Assembly (NCBI RefSeq): GCF_013423485.1
Contig: NZ_JABFFR010000011.1
Coordinates: 62,001-126,000 of the forward strand
Reading direction: 5' to 3'
From: Azospirillum oleiclasticum
Lineage (GTDB): Bacteria; Pseudomonadota; Alphaproteobacteria; Azospirillales; Azospirillaceae
Length of the DNA: 64,000 nucleotides
Under the pieces are notes generated by a model. The model saw nothing but the letters and a program-made list of their open reading frames with translations. It ran no database searches and was not told the origin of the DNA. The position numbers and the translations under genes were made by a program. This document shows positions 23,355 to 32,711 of the stretch, in pieces; within the stretch, counting starts at the first letter, position 1; every line of letters begins with the position of its first letter.

Positions 23355-25286
23355 ATGACGGACCACAACGACAAGCCGGCGGGCGTCAACCGTCGCGACC
23401 TTCTGGGCGGCACCGCCAAGGCCGCGGCGCTGGCCGGCCTTACGGGCGCGGTCGGCGGCAGCGCGCTGACCATCGGCGGCCTGACCGCGACCGAAGCGCA
23501 GGCGGCCGGGGCCGGCAAGCAGACTTACGAGGTGAAGCCGGGCGACCTGGACGAATATTACGTCTTCCATTCCGGCGGCCATTCCGGCGAGATCCGCATC
23601 CTCGGCCTGCCCAGCATGCGCGAGCTGCACCGCATCGCGGTGTTCAACCGCTGCAGCGCGTCCGGCTGGGGACAGACCAACGAGAGCCTGAAGATCCTCA
23701 CCGGCGGGCTCGGCGAGGACACGCGGAAGTTCCTGCAGAGCCGCGGCGGCAACTATCTCAACGGTGACCTGCACCACCCGCACATGTCCTTCACCAACGG
23801 CACCTACGACGGGCGCTACATCTTCGCCAACGACAAGGCGAACACCCGCGTGGTGCGCGTGCGCTGCGACATCATGAAGGCGGACAAGATCATCGAGGTT
23901 CCCAACGTCTCGGCGATCCACGGCCTGCGCCTCCAGAAATACCCGCGCACCGGCTACGTCTTCGCCAACGCCGAGCAGCTCATCCCCATGCCGAACGACG
24001 GCAAGGTGCTGGATGACCGCCGCAAGTACCGCACCCACTTCACCGCCATCGACGGCGACAGCATGACCGTCGCCTGGCAGGTCTGGGTCGACGGCAACCT
24101 CGACAACACCGAGGCCGACTACCAGGGCAAATACGCCTATTCCACCTGCTACAACTCCGAGGGCGGCGTGACGACCGCGGAGATGACGGCGAACGAGCAG
24201 GACTGGATCGTCATCTTCAACATCAAGCGCATCGAGGAGGCGGTGAAGGCCGGCAAGGCCACCATGATGAACGGCGTGCCGGTCGTCGATGGCCGCAAGG
24301 GCTCGCCCTTCACCCGCTACGTCCCGATCCCCAACAGCCCGCACGGCATCAACGCCGCCCCCGACGGCATCCACGTGACCGTCAACGGCAAGCTGTCGCC
24401 GACCGTGTCGGTGATGGACGTGCGTCTGCTGGACGACCTTTTCGACGACAAGCTCAAGCCCCGCGACGTGATCGTGGCGGAGCCGCAGCTCGGCCTCGGG
24501 CCTCTGCACACCGCCTATGACGGGCGCGGCAACGCCTACACCACCCTGTTCCTGGACAGCCAGGTGGTGAAGTGGAACATCGACAAGGCGCGCCGCGCCT
24601 TCAAGGGCGAGAAGGTCGATCCCATCGTCCAGAAGCTCGACGTCCACTACCAGCCGGGCCATCTGCACAGCTCCATGGGCCAGACCAGGGAGGCCGACGG
24701 CAAGTGGCTGATCGTGCTCAACAAGTTCTCCAAGGACCGCTTCCTCAACGTGGGTCCCAGCAAGCCGGAGAACGACCAGCTCATCGACATCTCCGGCGAC
24801 GAGATGAAGCTGGTGCACGACGGCCCGACCTACGCCGAGCCGCACGACACGCTGATCGTCCACCGTTCCAAGGTGAACCCGAAGAGCGTCTTCGACCGCA
24901 ACGACCCGATGTGGGAGGACGCCCGCAAACAGGCCAAGGCCGACGGCGTGTCGCTTGAGGACGACGCCACGGTCATCCGCGACGGCAACAAGGTCCGCGT
25001 CTACATGTGGCAGCGCGCACCCGCCTTCGGGCTGGAGGAGTTCACGGTGAAGCAGGGCGACGAGGTCACCCTCTACCTCACCAACATGGACGATGTGGAC
25101 GACCTGACGCACGGCTTCACCCTGACCAACCACGGCATCGCCATGGAGATCGGGCCGCAGCAGACCAGCTCGGTCACCTTCACCGCCGACCGGCCGGGCG
25201 TGCACTGGTACTACTGCCAGTGGTTCTGCCACGCGCTGCACATGGAAATGGGCGGCCGCATGATCGTCGAGCCGCGCAACACCTGA
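23355..25286 (+). CDS. nosZ: Nitrous oxide reductase NosZ (Tat-exported, clade I type)
   Basis: 643 residues. The N-terminus has a twin-arginine signal ([18 protein letters not shown]...TEAQAAG), typical of clade I enzymes. A seven-bladed propeller carrying the His ligands of the CuZ site follows ([41 protein letters not shown]). The C-terminal cupredoxin domain holds the CuA site: Cys621, Trp623, Cys625, His629 and Met632 in [13 protein letters not shown]. It reduces N2O to N2 in the periplasm. All visible copper ligands are present. GAAGGAGCAG precedes the ATG; nosR ends 25 bp upstream, so co-transcription is likely. Confidence 0.97.
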   Translation: MTDHNDKPAGVNRRDLLGGTAKAAALAGLTGAVGGSALTIGGLTATEAQAAGAGKQTYEVKPGDLDEYYVFHSGGHSGEIRILGLPSMRELHRIAVFNRCSASGWGQTNESLKILTGGLGEDTRKFLQSRGGNYLNGDLHHPHMSFTNGTYDGRYIFANDKANTRVVRVRCDIMKADKIIEVPNVSAIHGLRLQKYPRTGYVFANAEQLIPMPNDGKVLDDRRKYRTHFTAIDGDSMTVAWQVWVDGNLDNTEADYQGKYAYSTCYNSEGGVTTAEMTANEQDWIVIFNIKRIEEAVKAGKATMMNGVPVVDGRKGSPFTRYVPIPNSPHGINAAPDGIHVTVNGKLSPTVSVMDVRLLDDLFDDKLKPRDVIVAEPQLGLGPLHTAYDGRGNAYTTLFLDSQVVKWNIDKARRAFKGEKVDPIVQKLDVHYQPGHLHSSMGQTREADGKWLIVLNKFSKDRFLNVGPSKPENDQLIDISGDEMKLVHDGPTYAEPHDTLIVHRSKVNPKSVFDRNDPMWEDARKQAKADGVSLEDDATVIRDGNKVRVYMWQRAPAFGLEEFTVKQGDEVTLYLTNMDDVDDLTHGFTLTNHGIAMEIGPQQTSSVTFTADRPGVHWYYCQWFCHALHMEMGGRMIVEPRNT

Positions 25287-25307
25287 CGAGGGACGTCGTC
25301 GCGTCGC

Positions 25308-25358
25308 GCCCCCACCCCGACCCTACCCCGCGAAGTGGGAGAGGGTTTGGGTGGGGGC
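25308..25358. repeat. REP-like hairpin between nosZ and nosD
   Basis: GCCCCCACCCCGACCCTACCCC is followed, after a short CGCGAAG loop, by its near complement GGGAGAGGGTTTGGGTGGGGGC. This long imperfect palindrome looks like an interspersed intergenic element. Placed just after the abundant nosZ message, it may stabilise or attenuate the transcript before nosDFYLX. Confidence 0.6.
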
Positions 25359-25396
25359 CCAACTCCAACACGCCCCCCAACCGCGGACACACCCCC

Positions 25397-26749
25397 GTGC
25401 TCAACCGCCTCCCCCTCCTCGCCCCTCTCCTCCTCGCCACGCCGGCGCTGGCCGCCACCGTTCCGGTGGCGCCCGGCGGGCTGGCGGCGGCGCTTGAGGC
25501 GGCGTCCCCGGGCGACGTGCTGGTGCTGCGCCCCGGCACCCACGACGGCCCGGTGCGCGTCACCGTCCCGGTGACGCTGGCGGGCGAGCCGGGTGCGGTG
25601 GTCGCCGGTACGGGTACGGGGCACGTCGTCCACGTCACCGCCCCCGGCGTCACCATCCGGGGGCTGGAGATCAAAGGCTCCGGCACCAGCCTGTTCGACC
25701 AGCACGCCGGCGTCTTCCTGGGCAAGGAGGCCGAGGGTGCGGTGGTCGAAGACAACCGCATCACCGGCAACCTGATCGGGGTGTATGTCTGGGGCGCCAA
25801 GGACAGCCTCGTCCGTGGCAACCTCGTGCAGGGGCGCAGGGATCTGCGGGTCAGCGAGCGCGGCAACGGCATCCAGCTCTGGAACGCGCCGGGCACGCGG
25901 GTGATCGGCAACACGGTGCGCGACGGGCGCGACGGCATCTTCGTCACCACCAGCAAGCGCAACCTGTTCCAGGGCAACCGGTTCGAGCGGGTGCGCTTCG
26001 CCGTCCACTACATGTACACGAACCAGAGCGAGGTGTCGGACAACGTCTCCGTCGGCAACGATGTCGGCTACGCCATCATGTACTCCAACGAGCTGACGAT
26101 CCGGAACAACCGGTCCGAGCGCGACCGCGAGCACGGCTTCCTTTTCAACTACGCCAACAGCGCGCTGATCGAGGGCAACACGGTCGCCGGCCGCTTCCAG
26201 GCCGGGGACATGGCGGAGCGGGAGACGGTCGCCGACAAGGACATGCCGCGCGATCTGGACGGCCCCGACCGCGGCCGGCGCTTCGGCACCTGGAAATGCG
26301 TCTTCATCTACAACGCCAACAAGAACCGCTTCGCCGGCAACCGGTTCGAGGGCTGCGAGATCGGCGTGCACTTCACCGCCGGGTCCGAGCGCAACACCCT
26401 GACCGGCAACGCCTTCATCGACAACCGCACCCAGGTCAAATACGTCGGCACCCGTCACCTCGACTGGTCGTACGGCGGGCGCGGCAACTACTGGAGCGAC
26501 AACGCCGCCTTCGACCTGAACGGCGACGGCATCGCGGACGAGGCGTACCGTCCCAACGATGTGATCGACCGCGTGATGTGGGCCTACCCCGCCGCCAAGC
26601 TGCTGATGAACGGTCCCGGCGTGCAGGTGGTGCGCTGGGCGCAGAAGCAGTTCCCCGCCCTGCACCCCGGCGGCGTCATCGACAGCGCCCCCCTGATGAA
26701 TCCGCCTGCCGCCGGTGTCCAGGTCGCCACACGAAAGGTCCAGCCATGA
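25397..26749 (+). CDS. nosD: NosD, periplasmic copper-site maturation protein
   Basis: 450 residues with a signal peptide (LNRLPLLAPLLLATPALAAT) and then a right-handed beta-helix of the NosD/CASH type, seen as repeated N-x-I/V-x-G-N units such as VVEDNRITGNLIGVYVWGA, TRVIGNTVRDGRDGIFV and NRFEGCEIGVHFTAGS. It works with the NosFY ABC transporter to build the copper-sulfur CuZ cluster of NosZ. The start is a GTG at 25397 placed right at the signal peptide; no Shine-Dalgarno sequence is visible and no ATG fits. Its stop overlaps nosF (ATGA). Confidence 0.93.
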   Translation: MLNRLPLLAPLLLATPALAATVPVAPGGLAAALEAASPGDVLVLRPGTHDGPVRVTVPVTLAGEPGAVVAGTGTGHVVHVTAPGVTIRGLEIKGSGTSLFDQHAGVFLGKEAEGAVVEDNRITGNLIGVYVWGAKDSLVRGNLVQGRRDLRVSERGNGIQLWNAPGTRVIGNTVRDGRDGIFVTTSKRNLFQGNRFERVRFAVHYMYTNQSEVSDNVSVGNDVGYAIMYSNELTIRNNRSERDREHGFLFNYANSALIEGNTVAGRFQAGDMAERETVADKDMPRDLDGPDRGRRFGTWKCVFIYNANKNRFAGNRFEGCEIGVHFTAGSERNTLTGNAFIDNRTQVKYVGTRHLDWSYGGRGNYWSDNAAFDLNGDGIADEAYRPNDVIDRVMWAYPAAKLLMNGPGVQVVRWAQKQFPALHPGGVIDSAPLMNPPAAGVQVATRKVQP

Positions 26750-27669
26750 CCGCAACCGACACCACCATCGACGTCGCCGGCCTCACCAAACGCTACGGCC
26801 GGCAGATCGCCGTCCGCGACGTGGATCTGACGCTGCGGGCCGGCGAGTGCGTCGCCATGGTCGGCCACAACGGTGCCGGCAAGAGCTCGCTGATCAAGCT
26901 GATGCTGGGCCTGACCACCCCGACCGAGGGCAGCCTGCGCGTGCTGGGGGCGGACCCGTCGAGCGCCGCGGCGGCGGAGGTGCGGCGGCGCGTCGGCTTC
27001 CTGCCGGAGAATGTCGCCTTCCACCCCGCCATGACCGGGCGGGAGTGCCTGGACTTCTACGCCCGCCTGAAAGGGTTGGCGCGGGCCGGCAACGACGCCC
27101 TGCTGGAGCGGGTGGGGCTGGAGCCCGCCGCCGCGAAGCGCCGCGTCGGCACCTACTCCAAGGGCATGCGCCAGCGCCTCGGTCTCGCCCAGGCGCTGCT
27201 CGGCGATCCGCGCGTGCTGTTCCTGGACGAGCCGACCACCGGCCTCGACCCCGCCCTGCGCCAGGGCTTCTACGACATCGTGCGCGAGCGGCGCGACGGC
27301 GGGGCGACCGTGCTGCTGTGCAGCCACGCGTTGACCGAGCTGGAGGGGCAGGCCGACCGCGTGGTGGTGATGAACCGCGGCCGCAAGGTGGCCGAAGGCT
27401 CGCTTTCCACGTTGCGCACGCTCGCCCGGCTTCCCGTACGCATCCGCCTGACGGTGGCGGAGGAGGCGTACGGCGCGCTGGCCGCCGCGGCCGGTGGCTT
27501 GACCCGCCTGCCCGGCGGGGTGGTGGAGCTGGTCTGTGCCAACGACGACAAGGTGGATGTGGTCCGCCGCGTCACCTGCACCGGGGTGGCCCTGACCGAC
27601 ATCGACATCGTCCAGCCCAGCCTGGACGACATGTACGCCCATTTCCTGCGTCAGGACGCGGCGGAGTAG
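26746..27669 (+). CDS. nosF: NosF, ABC transporter ATP-binding protein
   Basis: 307 residues. Walker A GHNGAGKSS at 40-48, signature YSKGMRQRLGLAQ, Walker B VLFLDEPTTGLDP and the switch His in LLCSHALTELEGQADR. The C-terminal 90 residues form the accessory domain typical of NosF. It energises the NosDFY complex, which is thought to deliver sulfur species for CuZ assembly. The ATG overlaps the nosD stop by 4 bp and nosY starts 4 bp after the stop. Confidence 0.95.
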   Translation: MTATDTTIDVAGLTKRYGRQIAVRDVDLTLRAGECVAMVGHNGAGKSSLIKLMLGLTTPTEGSLRVLGADPSSAAAAEVRRRVGFLPENVAFHPAMTGRECLDFYARLKGLARAGNDALLERVGLEPAAAKRRVGTYSKGMRQRLGLAQALLGDPRVLFLDEPTTGLDPALRQGFYDIVRERRDGGATVLLCSHALTELEGQADRVVVMNRGRKVAEGSLSTLRTLARLPVRIRLTVAEEAYGALAAAAGGLTRLPGGVVELVCANDDKVDVVRRVTCTGVALTDIDIVQPSLDDMYAHFLRQDAAE

Positions 27670-27673
27670 ACCC

Positions 27674-28504
27674 ATGCACAGCATGCTCATCATCGCCGGC
27701 AAGGAGCTGCGCGAATCGCTCCGCAACCGCTGGGTCGTGGCGACCACGCTGCTGATGGCGGCGCTGGCCCTGACGCTGGCCTTCCTGGGTGCCGCCCCCA
27801 CCGGCACCGTGGGGGTCGGGCGGCTGGAGGTGACGATCGTCAGCCTGTCCAGCCTGACCATCTTCCTGCTGCCCCTGATCGCCCTGCTGCTGTCCTTCGA
27901 CGCCGTGGTGGGAGAGATCGACCGCGGGACGATGACGCTGCTGCTGTCCTACCCGGTGGCCCGGTGGCAGGTGCTGCTCGGCAAGTTCCTGGGCCACGCG
28001 ACGGTCATCGCCATCGCCACCACGGTGGGCTACGGCGCCGCCGGGCTGGCGCTGCGCTTGTCCGGCACGGAAATCGACGCGGAGGGCTGGCGGGCGCTCG
28101 GCGGGATGATCGGGTCGAGCGTGCTGCTGGGGGCCGCCTTCACCGCCCTCGGCTACCTCGCCAGCACGGCCGTGCGCGACCGCGGCACGGCGGCCGGCCT
28201 TGCCGTCGCCATCTGGCTGCTCTTCGTCCTGCTGTACGACATGGGGCTGCTGGGGCTGCTGGTCGCCGACGGCGGGCGTACGGTGACGGCCGAGGTCGTC
28301 AACTGGCTGCTGCTTGCCAACCCCGCCGACACCTACCGCCTGTTCAACCTGACCGGTTTCCAGAACGTCAGCCTGTACGCCGGCACCGCGGGGCTCGCCG
28401 CGCAGGTGCAGGTGCCCCCCGCCGCCCTGCTGGCCGTGCTCGCCGCCTGGGTGGCCGGGCCGCTGGCGCTGGCGTCCTTCCTCTTCTCCCGGAGGCAGAT
28501 CTGA
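27674..28504 (+). CDS. nosY: NosY, ABC transporter permease
   Basis: 276 residues with six predicted membrane segments. Typical NosY features are the N-terminal IAGKELRESLRNRWVV, the SFDAVVGEIDRGTMTLLLSYPVARWQVLLGKFLGH block, and the C-terminal NPADTYRLFNLTGFQ followed by the last helix. It is the membrane part of the NosDFY complex. The stop overlaps the nosL start (TGATG). Confidence 0.95.
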   Translation: MHSMLIIAGKELRESLRNRWVVATTLLMAALALTLAFLGAAPTGTVGVGRLEVTIVSLSSLTIFLLPLIALLLSFDAVVGEIDRGTMTLLLSYPVARWQVLLGKFLGHATVIAIATTVGYGAAGLALRLSGTEIDAEGWRALGGMIGSSVLLGAAFTALGYLASTAVRDRGTAAGLAVAIWLLFVLLYDMGLLGLLVADGGRTVTAEVVNWLLLANPADTYRLFNLTGFQNVSLYAGTAGLAAQVQVPPAALLAVLAAWVAGPLALASFLFSRRQI

Positions 28505-29082
28505 TGCGCTCTCCCTTGTCCGCGGCGCTGCTCGCCGCCACGCTGTTGCTCCCGCTGTCCGCCTGCATGGAGGACCGCGGGTCCGACGAGCTTCCGCTGC
28601 CGCAGGTGGTGACGGAGGATGCGGTCGGTCATTACTGCGGCATGACCCTGGTCGACCATCCCGGCCCGAAGGGTCAGATCATCCTGAAGGGCAGCGACCG
28701 GCCGGTCTGGATGTCGTCGGTGCGCGACACCTTCGCCTTCACCATGCTGCCGGAGGAGCCGAAGGACGTCCGCGCCATCTACGTCACCGACCTCGGCCGC
28801 GCCGCCGACCCCGCCAACCCCGACCTGACCGCCTGGGTGGAAGCGCGCAAGGCGTGGTACGTGCTGGGCAGCCGCTTCCGTGGCGGCATGGGGGCCAGCG
28901 AACCCGCACCCTTCGCCGACGAGGCGGCGGCACAAAGCTTCGCCGCGTCGCATGGCGGCCGGGTCGTCCGCTTCGCCGAGGTGCCGGACACCGCGATCCT
29001 CTGGCCGGAGGCGGAGCCGGCCGCCACCGCGGACGACGGCGGGATGAAGCACGGCGCGCACCCGACACCGGGGGCGTCATGA
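28504..29082 (+). CDS. nosL: NosL, outer-leaflet copper chaperone lipoprotein
   Basis: 192 residues. A lipoprotein signal ends in LLPLSAC with lipid-carrying Cys21. The mature protein has DAVGHYCGMTLVDHPGPKGQIIL, containing the Cys-Gly-Met copper(I) ligands, and the FAFTMLPEEPKDVRAIYVTDLG region conserved in NosL. The His-rich tail MKHGAHPTPGAS could bind additional metal. It donates copper(I) for NosZ metal sites. Start and stop overlap nosY and nosX, so nosYLX are translationally coupled. Confidence 0.94.
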   Translation: MRSPLSAALLAATLLLPLSACMEDRGSDELPLPQVVTEDAVGHYCGMTLVDHPGPKGQIILKGSDRPVWMSSVRDTFAFTMLPEEPKDVRAIYVTDLGRAADPANPDLTAWVEARKAWYVLGSRFRGGMGASEPAPFADEAAAQSFAASHGGRVVRFAEVPDTAILWPEAEPAATADDGGMKHGAHPTPGAS

Positions 29083-30074
29083 CACGCCTCCTGTCCCGCC
29101 GCCGCGTGCTGGCCATCGGTGCGGCGGCGGCCGGTCTGGCGCTGCTGCCCAATGGCGCGCGTGCGGCCGGAGCGGCGCTCCGGGTCTGGCGAGGCACCGC
29201 GCTGGGAGCCTCCGCCAGCATCACCCTGCACCACCCCGACAGTGCGGAAGCCGACCGGCTGATCGCCCTGTGCCTCGACGAGATCGCGCGGCTGGAGCGG
29301 GTGTTCAGCCTGTACCGCGCGGATTCCGCGCTCGCCCGCCTGAACCGGGACGGCGAGCTGCGCGACCCGCCGGCCGATCTGGTGCGCCTGCTGTCTGAGG
29401 CCGCCATGCTGTCCGAACAAAGCGATGGCGCCTTCGACGTGACGGTGCAGCCGCTCTGGCAGCTCCACGCCACGCATTTCGGCCGTCCGGGCGCCGATCC
29501 CGCGGGGCCGCCCCCGTCCGCGGTCACCGCCACCCTGCGCCTTGTCGGACACCGCGGGCTGCGGATCGCGTCGGACCGGGTGTGGTTCGACCGGCGCGGC
29601 ATGGCCGTGACCCTGAACGGCATCGCCCAGGGCTGCATCACCGACCGGGTTGCCGACCTGCTGCGCGCGCATGGCATGCGCAACGTGCTGTTGGACCTGG
29701 GGGAGGTGCGGGCGCTCGACCGGCATCCGGACGGGCGCCCCTGGTCGGTCGGGCTGGAACGGGTGGGCAGGCCGGGATCGCCCTCCCCTGCCCTGACCAT
29801 CGAGGACGCGGCGGTCGCCACATCCGCCGGGTATGGAACCGGCTTCGGCCCGCGTGGGCGGTTCACCCATCTGTTCGATCCGGCAACCGGCGCCTCCCCC
29901 GGCCACTGGCGCTCGGTGACGGTGGTGGCACCGACCGCGACCACCGCGGACGCGCTGTCCACGACGCTCAGCGTCCTGCCCCCCGCGCGGGTCGCCGCCC
30001 TCCTCGCCGCGACTCCCCAGGCGACCGCGTACCTGACGCGTCCCGACGGCACGGTGGTTACGGCCGGAGGATGA
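29079..30074 (+). CDS. nosX: NosX, ApbE-type FMN transferase for NosR
   Basis: 331 residues. The N-terminus reads as a Tat-like signal (SRRRVLAIGAAAAGLALLPNGARA). The remainder is an ApbE flavin transferase: GASASITLH, SLYRADSALARLN, ITDRVADLLRAHGMRNVLLDLGEVRAL and RGRFTHLFDPATGAS (usually H.IDP.TG). It attaches FMN covalently to the Thr of the SGAT motif in NosR. It starts within the nosL stop (ATGA) and ends the nos operon, 18 bp before the convergent Atu4866-like gene. Confidence 0.92.
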   Translation: MTRLLSRRRVLAIGAAAAGLALLPNGARAAGAALRVWRGTALGASASITLHHPDSAEADRLIALCLDEIARLERVFSLYRADSALARLNRDGELRDPPADLVRLLSEAAMLSEQSDGAFDVTVQPLWQLHATHFGRPGADPAGPPPSAVTATLRLVGHRGLRIASDRVWFDRRGMAVTLNGIAQGCITDRVADLLRAHGMRNVLLDLGEVRALDRHPDGRPWSVGLERVGRPGSPSPALTIEDAAVATSAGYGTGFGPRGRFTHLFDPATGASPGHWRSVTVVAPTATTADALSTTLSVLPPARVAALLAATPQATAYLTRPDGTVVTAGG

Positions 30075-30092
30075 GGGCGATGCTCCGCTCCG

Positions 30093-30443
30093 TCATTTCC
30101 GGCGATGCAGGATCATGCCGCCGTGGTGGAGCACGCCGTCGATGAACGTGCCGTCGGCGGTGAAGCCGGTGTCGTCCCAATAGTCGATGTGGTTGCCCCG
30201 GACCTCGTAGCGCCCCTGATAGGCGCTTTCCCGATCGCCGCGGGCCTCGTCGTAGCGGCCGTTCGGCAGCAGATTGTGACGGACATGCCAGTCGGCGGTG
30301 ACCCACATGCCGACGTAGGGGTGGTTCTGCCGCGCGTCGGCGGCGGAGGCCTGGTGCGTGTTCATGGCGGCCTGGACTTTCGGTTGGATGAGGACGGCGG
30401 GGGCGAGCGCGACGACGAGCGCGAGTTGTCGGAGACGGCTCAT
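30093..30443 (-). CDS. Atu4866-domain protein, exported
   Basis: 116 residues. A signal peptide (RLRQLALVVALAPAVLIQPKVQA) precedes a small domain with HPYVGMWVTADWHVRHNLLP, NGRYDEARGDRESAYQGRY and DYWDDTGFTADGTFIDGVLHHGG, the conserved pattern of the Agrobacterium Atu4866 family (a lipocalin-like small barrel). Function unknown. It overlaps the upstream CMD gene by 4 bp and belongs to a three-gene minus-strand operon with it and an SDR. Such proteins commonly sit beside carboxymuconolactone-decarboxylase-like genes. Confidence 0.82.
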   Translation of the reverse strand: MSRLRQLALVVALAPAVLIQPKVQAAMNTHQASAADARQNHPYVGMWVTADWHVRHNLLPNGRYDEARGDRESAYQGRYEVRGNHIDYWDDTGFTADGTFIDGVLHHGGMILHRRK

Positions 30444-30928
30444 GGTGTCGTCCCCCCACCCCCGGGCCGGGCGGCTGCCCGCTCGGCGAAAAGCTCGGAG
30501 AGCGTCTGCGACGCCTCGATGGCGCGTGGGAAGCCGGCCACCACGGTGACCATGTAGACGACTTCCTTCAGCTCATCCGCGGGGACGCCGATGTTGAGCG
30601 CGTAGCCGGCGTGGACCTTCATCAGCGCCGTCTGTCCGGTGGCGGCGAAGGCCGCCACTGCGGAGAGCTGCCGCGTCCGGTTGTCGAGGCCGGGTCGCGA
30701 CCAGACATCGCCGAGCGCGTAGGCCTCCGTAGCGTCGGCCAGGAAGGGGAACTCCCGCCGCATGCTTTCGAGCACCGGCTGGGGCTGGCCGTGGTTGAGG
30801 CTGCGGATCACGGCGTCGCCGCGCTGGCGCCGCTCCTCCGTGCTGTCGGCGATGGCGGGGGCCGGTGCCACGGCGATGAGCAGGGCCGCGGCGGCATCGC
30901 GAAGGGATGCCGGCATGGTCAAGGTCAT
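30440..30928 (-). CDS. Carboxymuconolactone decarboxylase family protein, exported
   Basis: 162 residues from ATG 30928, which has GAGGAGG seven bases upstream; a GTG at 30934 overlaps that ribosome site. A signal-peptide-like head (LRDAAAALLIAVAPAPAIADS) precedes a CMD/AhpD-fold domain: FPFLADATEAYALGDVWSRPGLDNRTRQLSAVAAFAATGQ, VHAGYALNIGVPADELKEVV, VAGFPRAIEASQTL. The redox CxxC pair of AhpD is absent, so a thiol peroxidase role is unlikely. It lies between the SDR and the Atu4866-like gene in an operon facing a LysR regulator. Confidence 0.85.
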   Translation of the reverse strand: MTLTMPASLRDAAAALLIAVAPAPAIADSTEERRQRGDAVIRSLNHGQPQPVLESMRREFPFLADATEAYALGDVWSRPGLDNRTRQLSAVAAFAATGQTALMKVHAGYALNIGVPADELKEVVYMVTVVAGFPRAIEASQTLSELFAERAAARPGGGGTTP

Positions 30929-30938
30929 GATCACCTCC

Positions 30939-31664
30939 TCAGGTGCTGGCGGTCGGACGCACGACGATCTCGTTCACGTCCACGTCGTCGGGCTGCTCGA
31001 TCGCGAACCGGACGGCGCGGGCGATGGCGTCCGGCTTGAGCGCGATCGCGCGGTAGCTCCGCATCGCCTCGGCGGCGACCGGGTCGGTGATGGTGTCGGC
31101 AAGCTCGCTCTCCACGACGCCCGGATGGACACAGGTGACGCGCAGCGCCCTGTTCTCCTGCCGCAGCCCGTCGGAGATCGCGCGGACGGCGTGTTTGGTG
31201 GCGCAGTACACGGCGGCCGTCGGGACGACCGAGAGCGCGCCGATCGACGCGATGTTGATGATGTGGCCCGAACCACGGGCGGTCATCTCCGGCAGCACGG
31301 CGGCGATGCCGTAGAGCACGCCCTTGATGTTGACATCGACCATCCGTTCCCACTCCTCGACCTTCATCGAGGCCATCAGGGACAGGGGCATCACACCGGC
31401 GTTGTTGACGATCACGTCCACGCGCCCCCAGGCCTCGCGCGCCGCGTCGGCGAAGGCGGCGACGCTCGCCCGGTCGGTCACGTCGAGCGGGCGCGCCAGC
31501 ACCCTGCCCCCGGCGGCGTTCAGTTCGGCGGCGAGCGCCTCCAGCCGCTCCACCCGCCGCGCGCCCAGCATGACGCTCGCCCCGGCGGCGGCGAGCTCAC
31601 GGGCGATCCCGGCACCGATGCCGCTGGACGCGCCGGTGATGAGGACGACTTTGTCGATGGTCAT
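30939..31664 (-). CDS. SDR-family oxidoreductase
   Basis: 241 residues from ATG 31664, preceded by AAGGAG. Classical SDR motifs: LITGASSGIGAGIARELA near residues 7-24, VIVNNAGVMPLSLM, the catalytic Ser in INIASIGALS, then VYCATKHAVRAI with Tyr and Lys. This NADP-type subfamily (with ASVMLGARRVERLE) includes many generic aldehyde/ketone reductases. First gene of the operon SDR-CMD-Atu4866, divergent from a LysR regulator at 31783. Confidence 0.9.
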   Translation of the reverse strand: MTIDKVVLITGASSGIGAGIARELAAAGASVMLGARRVERLEALAAELNAAGGRVLARPLDVTDRASVAAFADAAREAWGRVDVIVNNAGVMPLSLMASMKVEEWERMVDVNIKGVLYGIAAVLPEMTARGSGHIINIASIGALSVVPTAAVYCATKHAVRAISDGLRQENRALRVTCVHPGVVESELADTITDPVAAEAMRSYRAIALKPDAIARAVRFAIEQPDDVDVNEIVVRPTAST

Positions 31665-31730
31665 CGGTCTGGCTCCTTGCAGGTTCCGTTGGTACGGGCA
31701 AACGCTTGCCCCGAAGATGGACCCGCGCCA

Positions 31731-31750
31731 TTGTCGTGATAAGACGACAA
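31731..31750. promoter_or_regulatory. Putative LysR operator (TTGTCGT-N6-ACGACAA)
   Basis: Perfect 7-bp inverted arms TTGTCGT/ACGACAA with a 6-bp A/T-rich centre, in the 118-bp spacer between the SDR operon and the LysR gene. It has the dyad symmetry and spacing of a LysR-type recognition site. Confidence 0.6.
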
Positions 31751-31782
31751 TCAATAACCATCTTGGTAAGCAGCTCTAACTA

Positions 31783-32673
31783 ATGGAACCCGATCTCAAC
31801 GCACTCGCCACCTTCGCCCTGGTCGCCGAGGAGCGGAGCTTCCGGGCCGCGGCCGACCGGCTCGGCGTGACCCGCTCCGCCGTCAGCCAGACGATCCGGC
31901 GGCTGGAGGAGGAGCTCGGCATCGCCCTGGTCCTGCGTACGACGCGCAGCGTCAGCCTGACCGAGGCCGGTGAACGGCTGCATGCGGAGATCGCTCCGGC
32001 GGTCGCCGACATCCGCACTGCGCTCGAACGGACGGAGCTGGTGAAGGGACGCCCGCGTGGACGGTTGCGGCTCGCCGTGTCGTCGATCGCCGAACACTTC
32101 CTCTCCGGGCCGTTTCTCGCGGCCTTCATCGAGCGCAACCCCGAGGTGGAGCTCGACATCACCGTGACCGACGAGGAGTTCGACATCGTCGCGGAAGGCT
32201 TCGACGCCGGCGTGCGCCTGGGGGAGGTGATCGAGCAGGACATGATCGCGGTGCCGGTGGCGGGGGACGAGCGGCAACTGGCCGTCTGTGCGCCGTCCTA
32301 CCGCGACCGCTGCGGGGTGCCGTCACACCCGGCGCAACTCGCGACGCATGTCTGCATCGGCTGGCGGCCGTCGCCGAAGGCCGCCCCGTACCGCTGGGAA
32401 TTCGCCGAAGGCGGGAAGGAGTTCAGCGTCGCCGTCGCGCCGAAGATCACGACGAACGACATGGCGCTCATGATCAAGCTCGCCACCGCCGGCGTCGGCA
32501 TCACCTTCGGGATGGAACAGAGTTTCCGCCGCCTGATCGACCGGGGTGAACTGGTGGCCATCCTCGAGGACTACTGCCCATACTTCGCCGGGTTCTATCT
32601 CTACTATCCCAGCCGCAACGTCGCGCCGAAGCTCCGCGTCCTCGTCGAGCACCTGAAGCGGCGTCCAGGGTGA
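31783..32673 (+). CDS. LysR-family transcriptional regulator
   Basis: 296 residues. N-terminal winged helix: LNALATFALVAEERSFRAAADRLGVTRSAVSQTIRRLEEELGIALVLRTTRSVSLTEAG. The effector domain follows, with RLRLAVSSIAEHFLSGPFL, LDITVTDEEFDIVAEGFDAGVRLGEVIEQDMIAVPV and the usual C-terminal LYYPSRNVAPKLRVLVEHL. This is the subgroup that often controls a divergent SDR or aldo-keto reductase gene, here the operon starting at 31664. Confidence 0.9.
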   Translation: MEPDLNALATFALVAEERSFRAAADRLGVTRSAVSQTIRRLEEELGIALVLRTTRSVSLTEAGERLHAEIAPAVADIRTALERTELVKGRPRGRLRLAVSSIAEHFLSGPFLAAFIERNPEVELDITVTDEEFDIVAEGFDAGVRLGEVIEQDMIAVPVAGDERQLAVCAPSYRDRCGVPSHPAQLATHVCIGWRPSPKAAPYRWEFAEGGKEFSVAVAPKITTNDMALMIKLATAGVGITFGMEQSFRRLIDRGELVAILEDYCPYFAGFYLYYPSRNVAPKLRVLVEHLKRRPG

Positions 32674-32711
32674 TGCCGGGTGGCCTTGACGGATTGGCGA
32701 TACGGCGTCGG

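Noticed and set aside
19958..23518. Long minus-strand frame (about 1190 codons) opposite nosR
   Set aside because: It runs antisense to nosR, which has all expected domains; composition is His/Arg/Gly-rich as in shadow frames.
31774..31781. CTAACTAA before the LysR gene as a fourth TetR site
   Set aside because: Only one half site is present and the other arm is missing.
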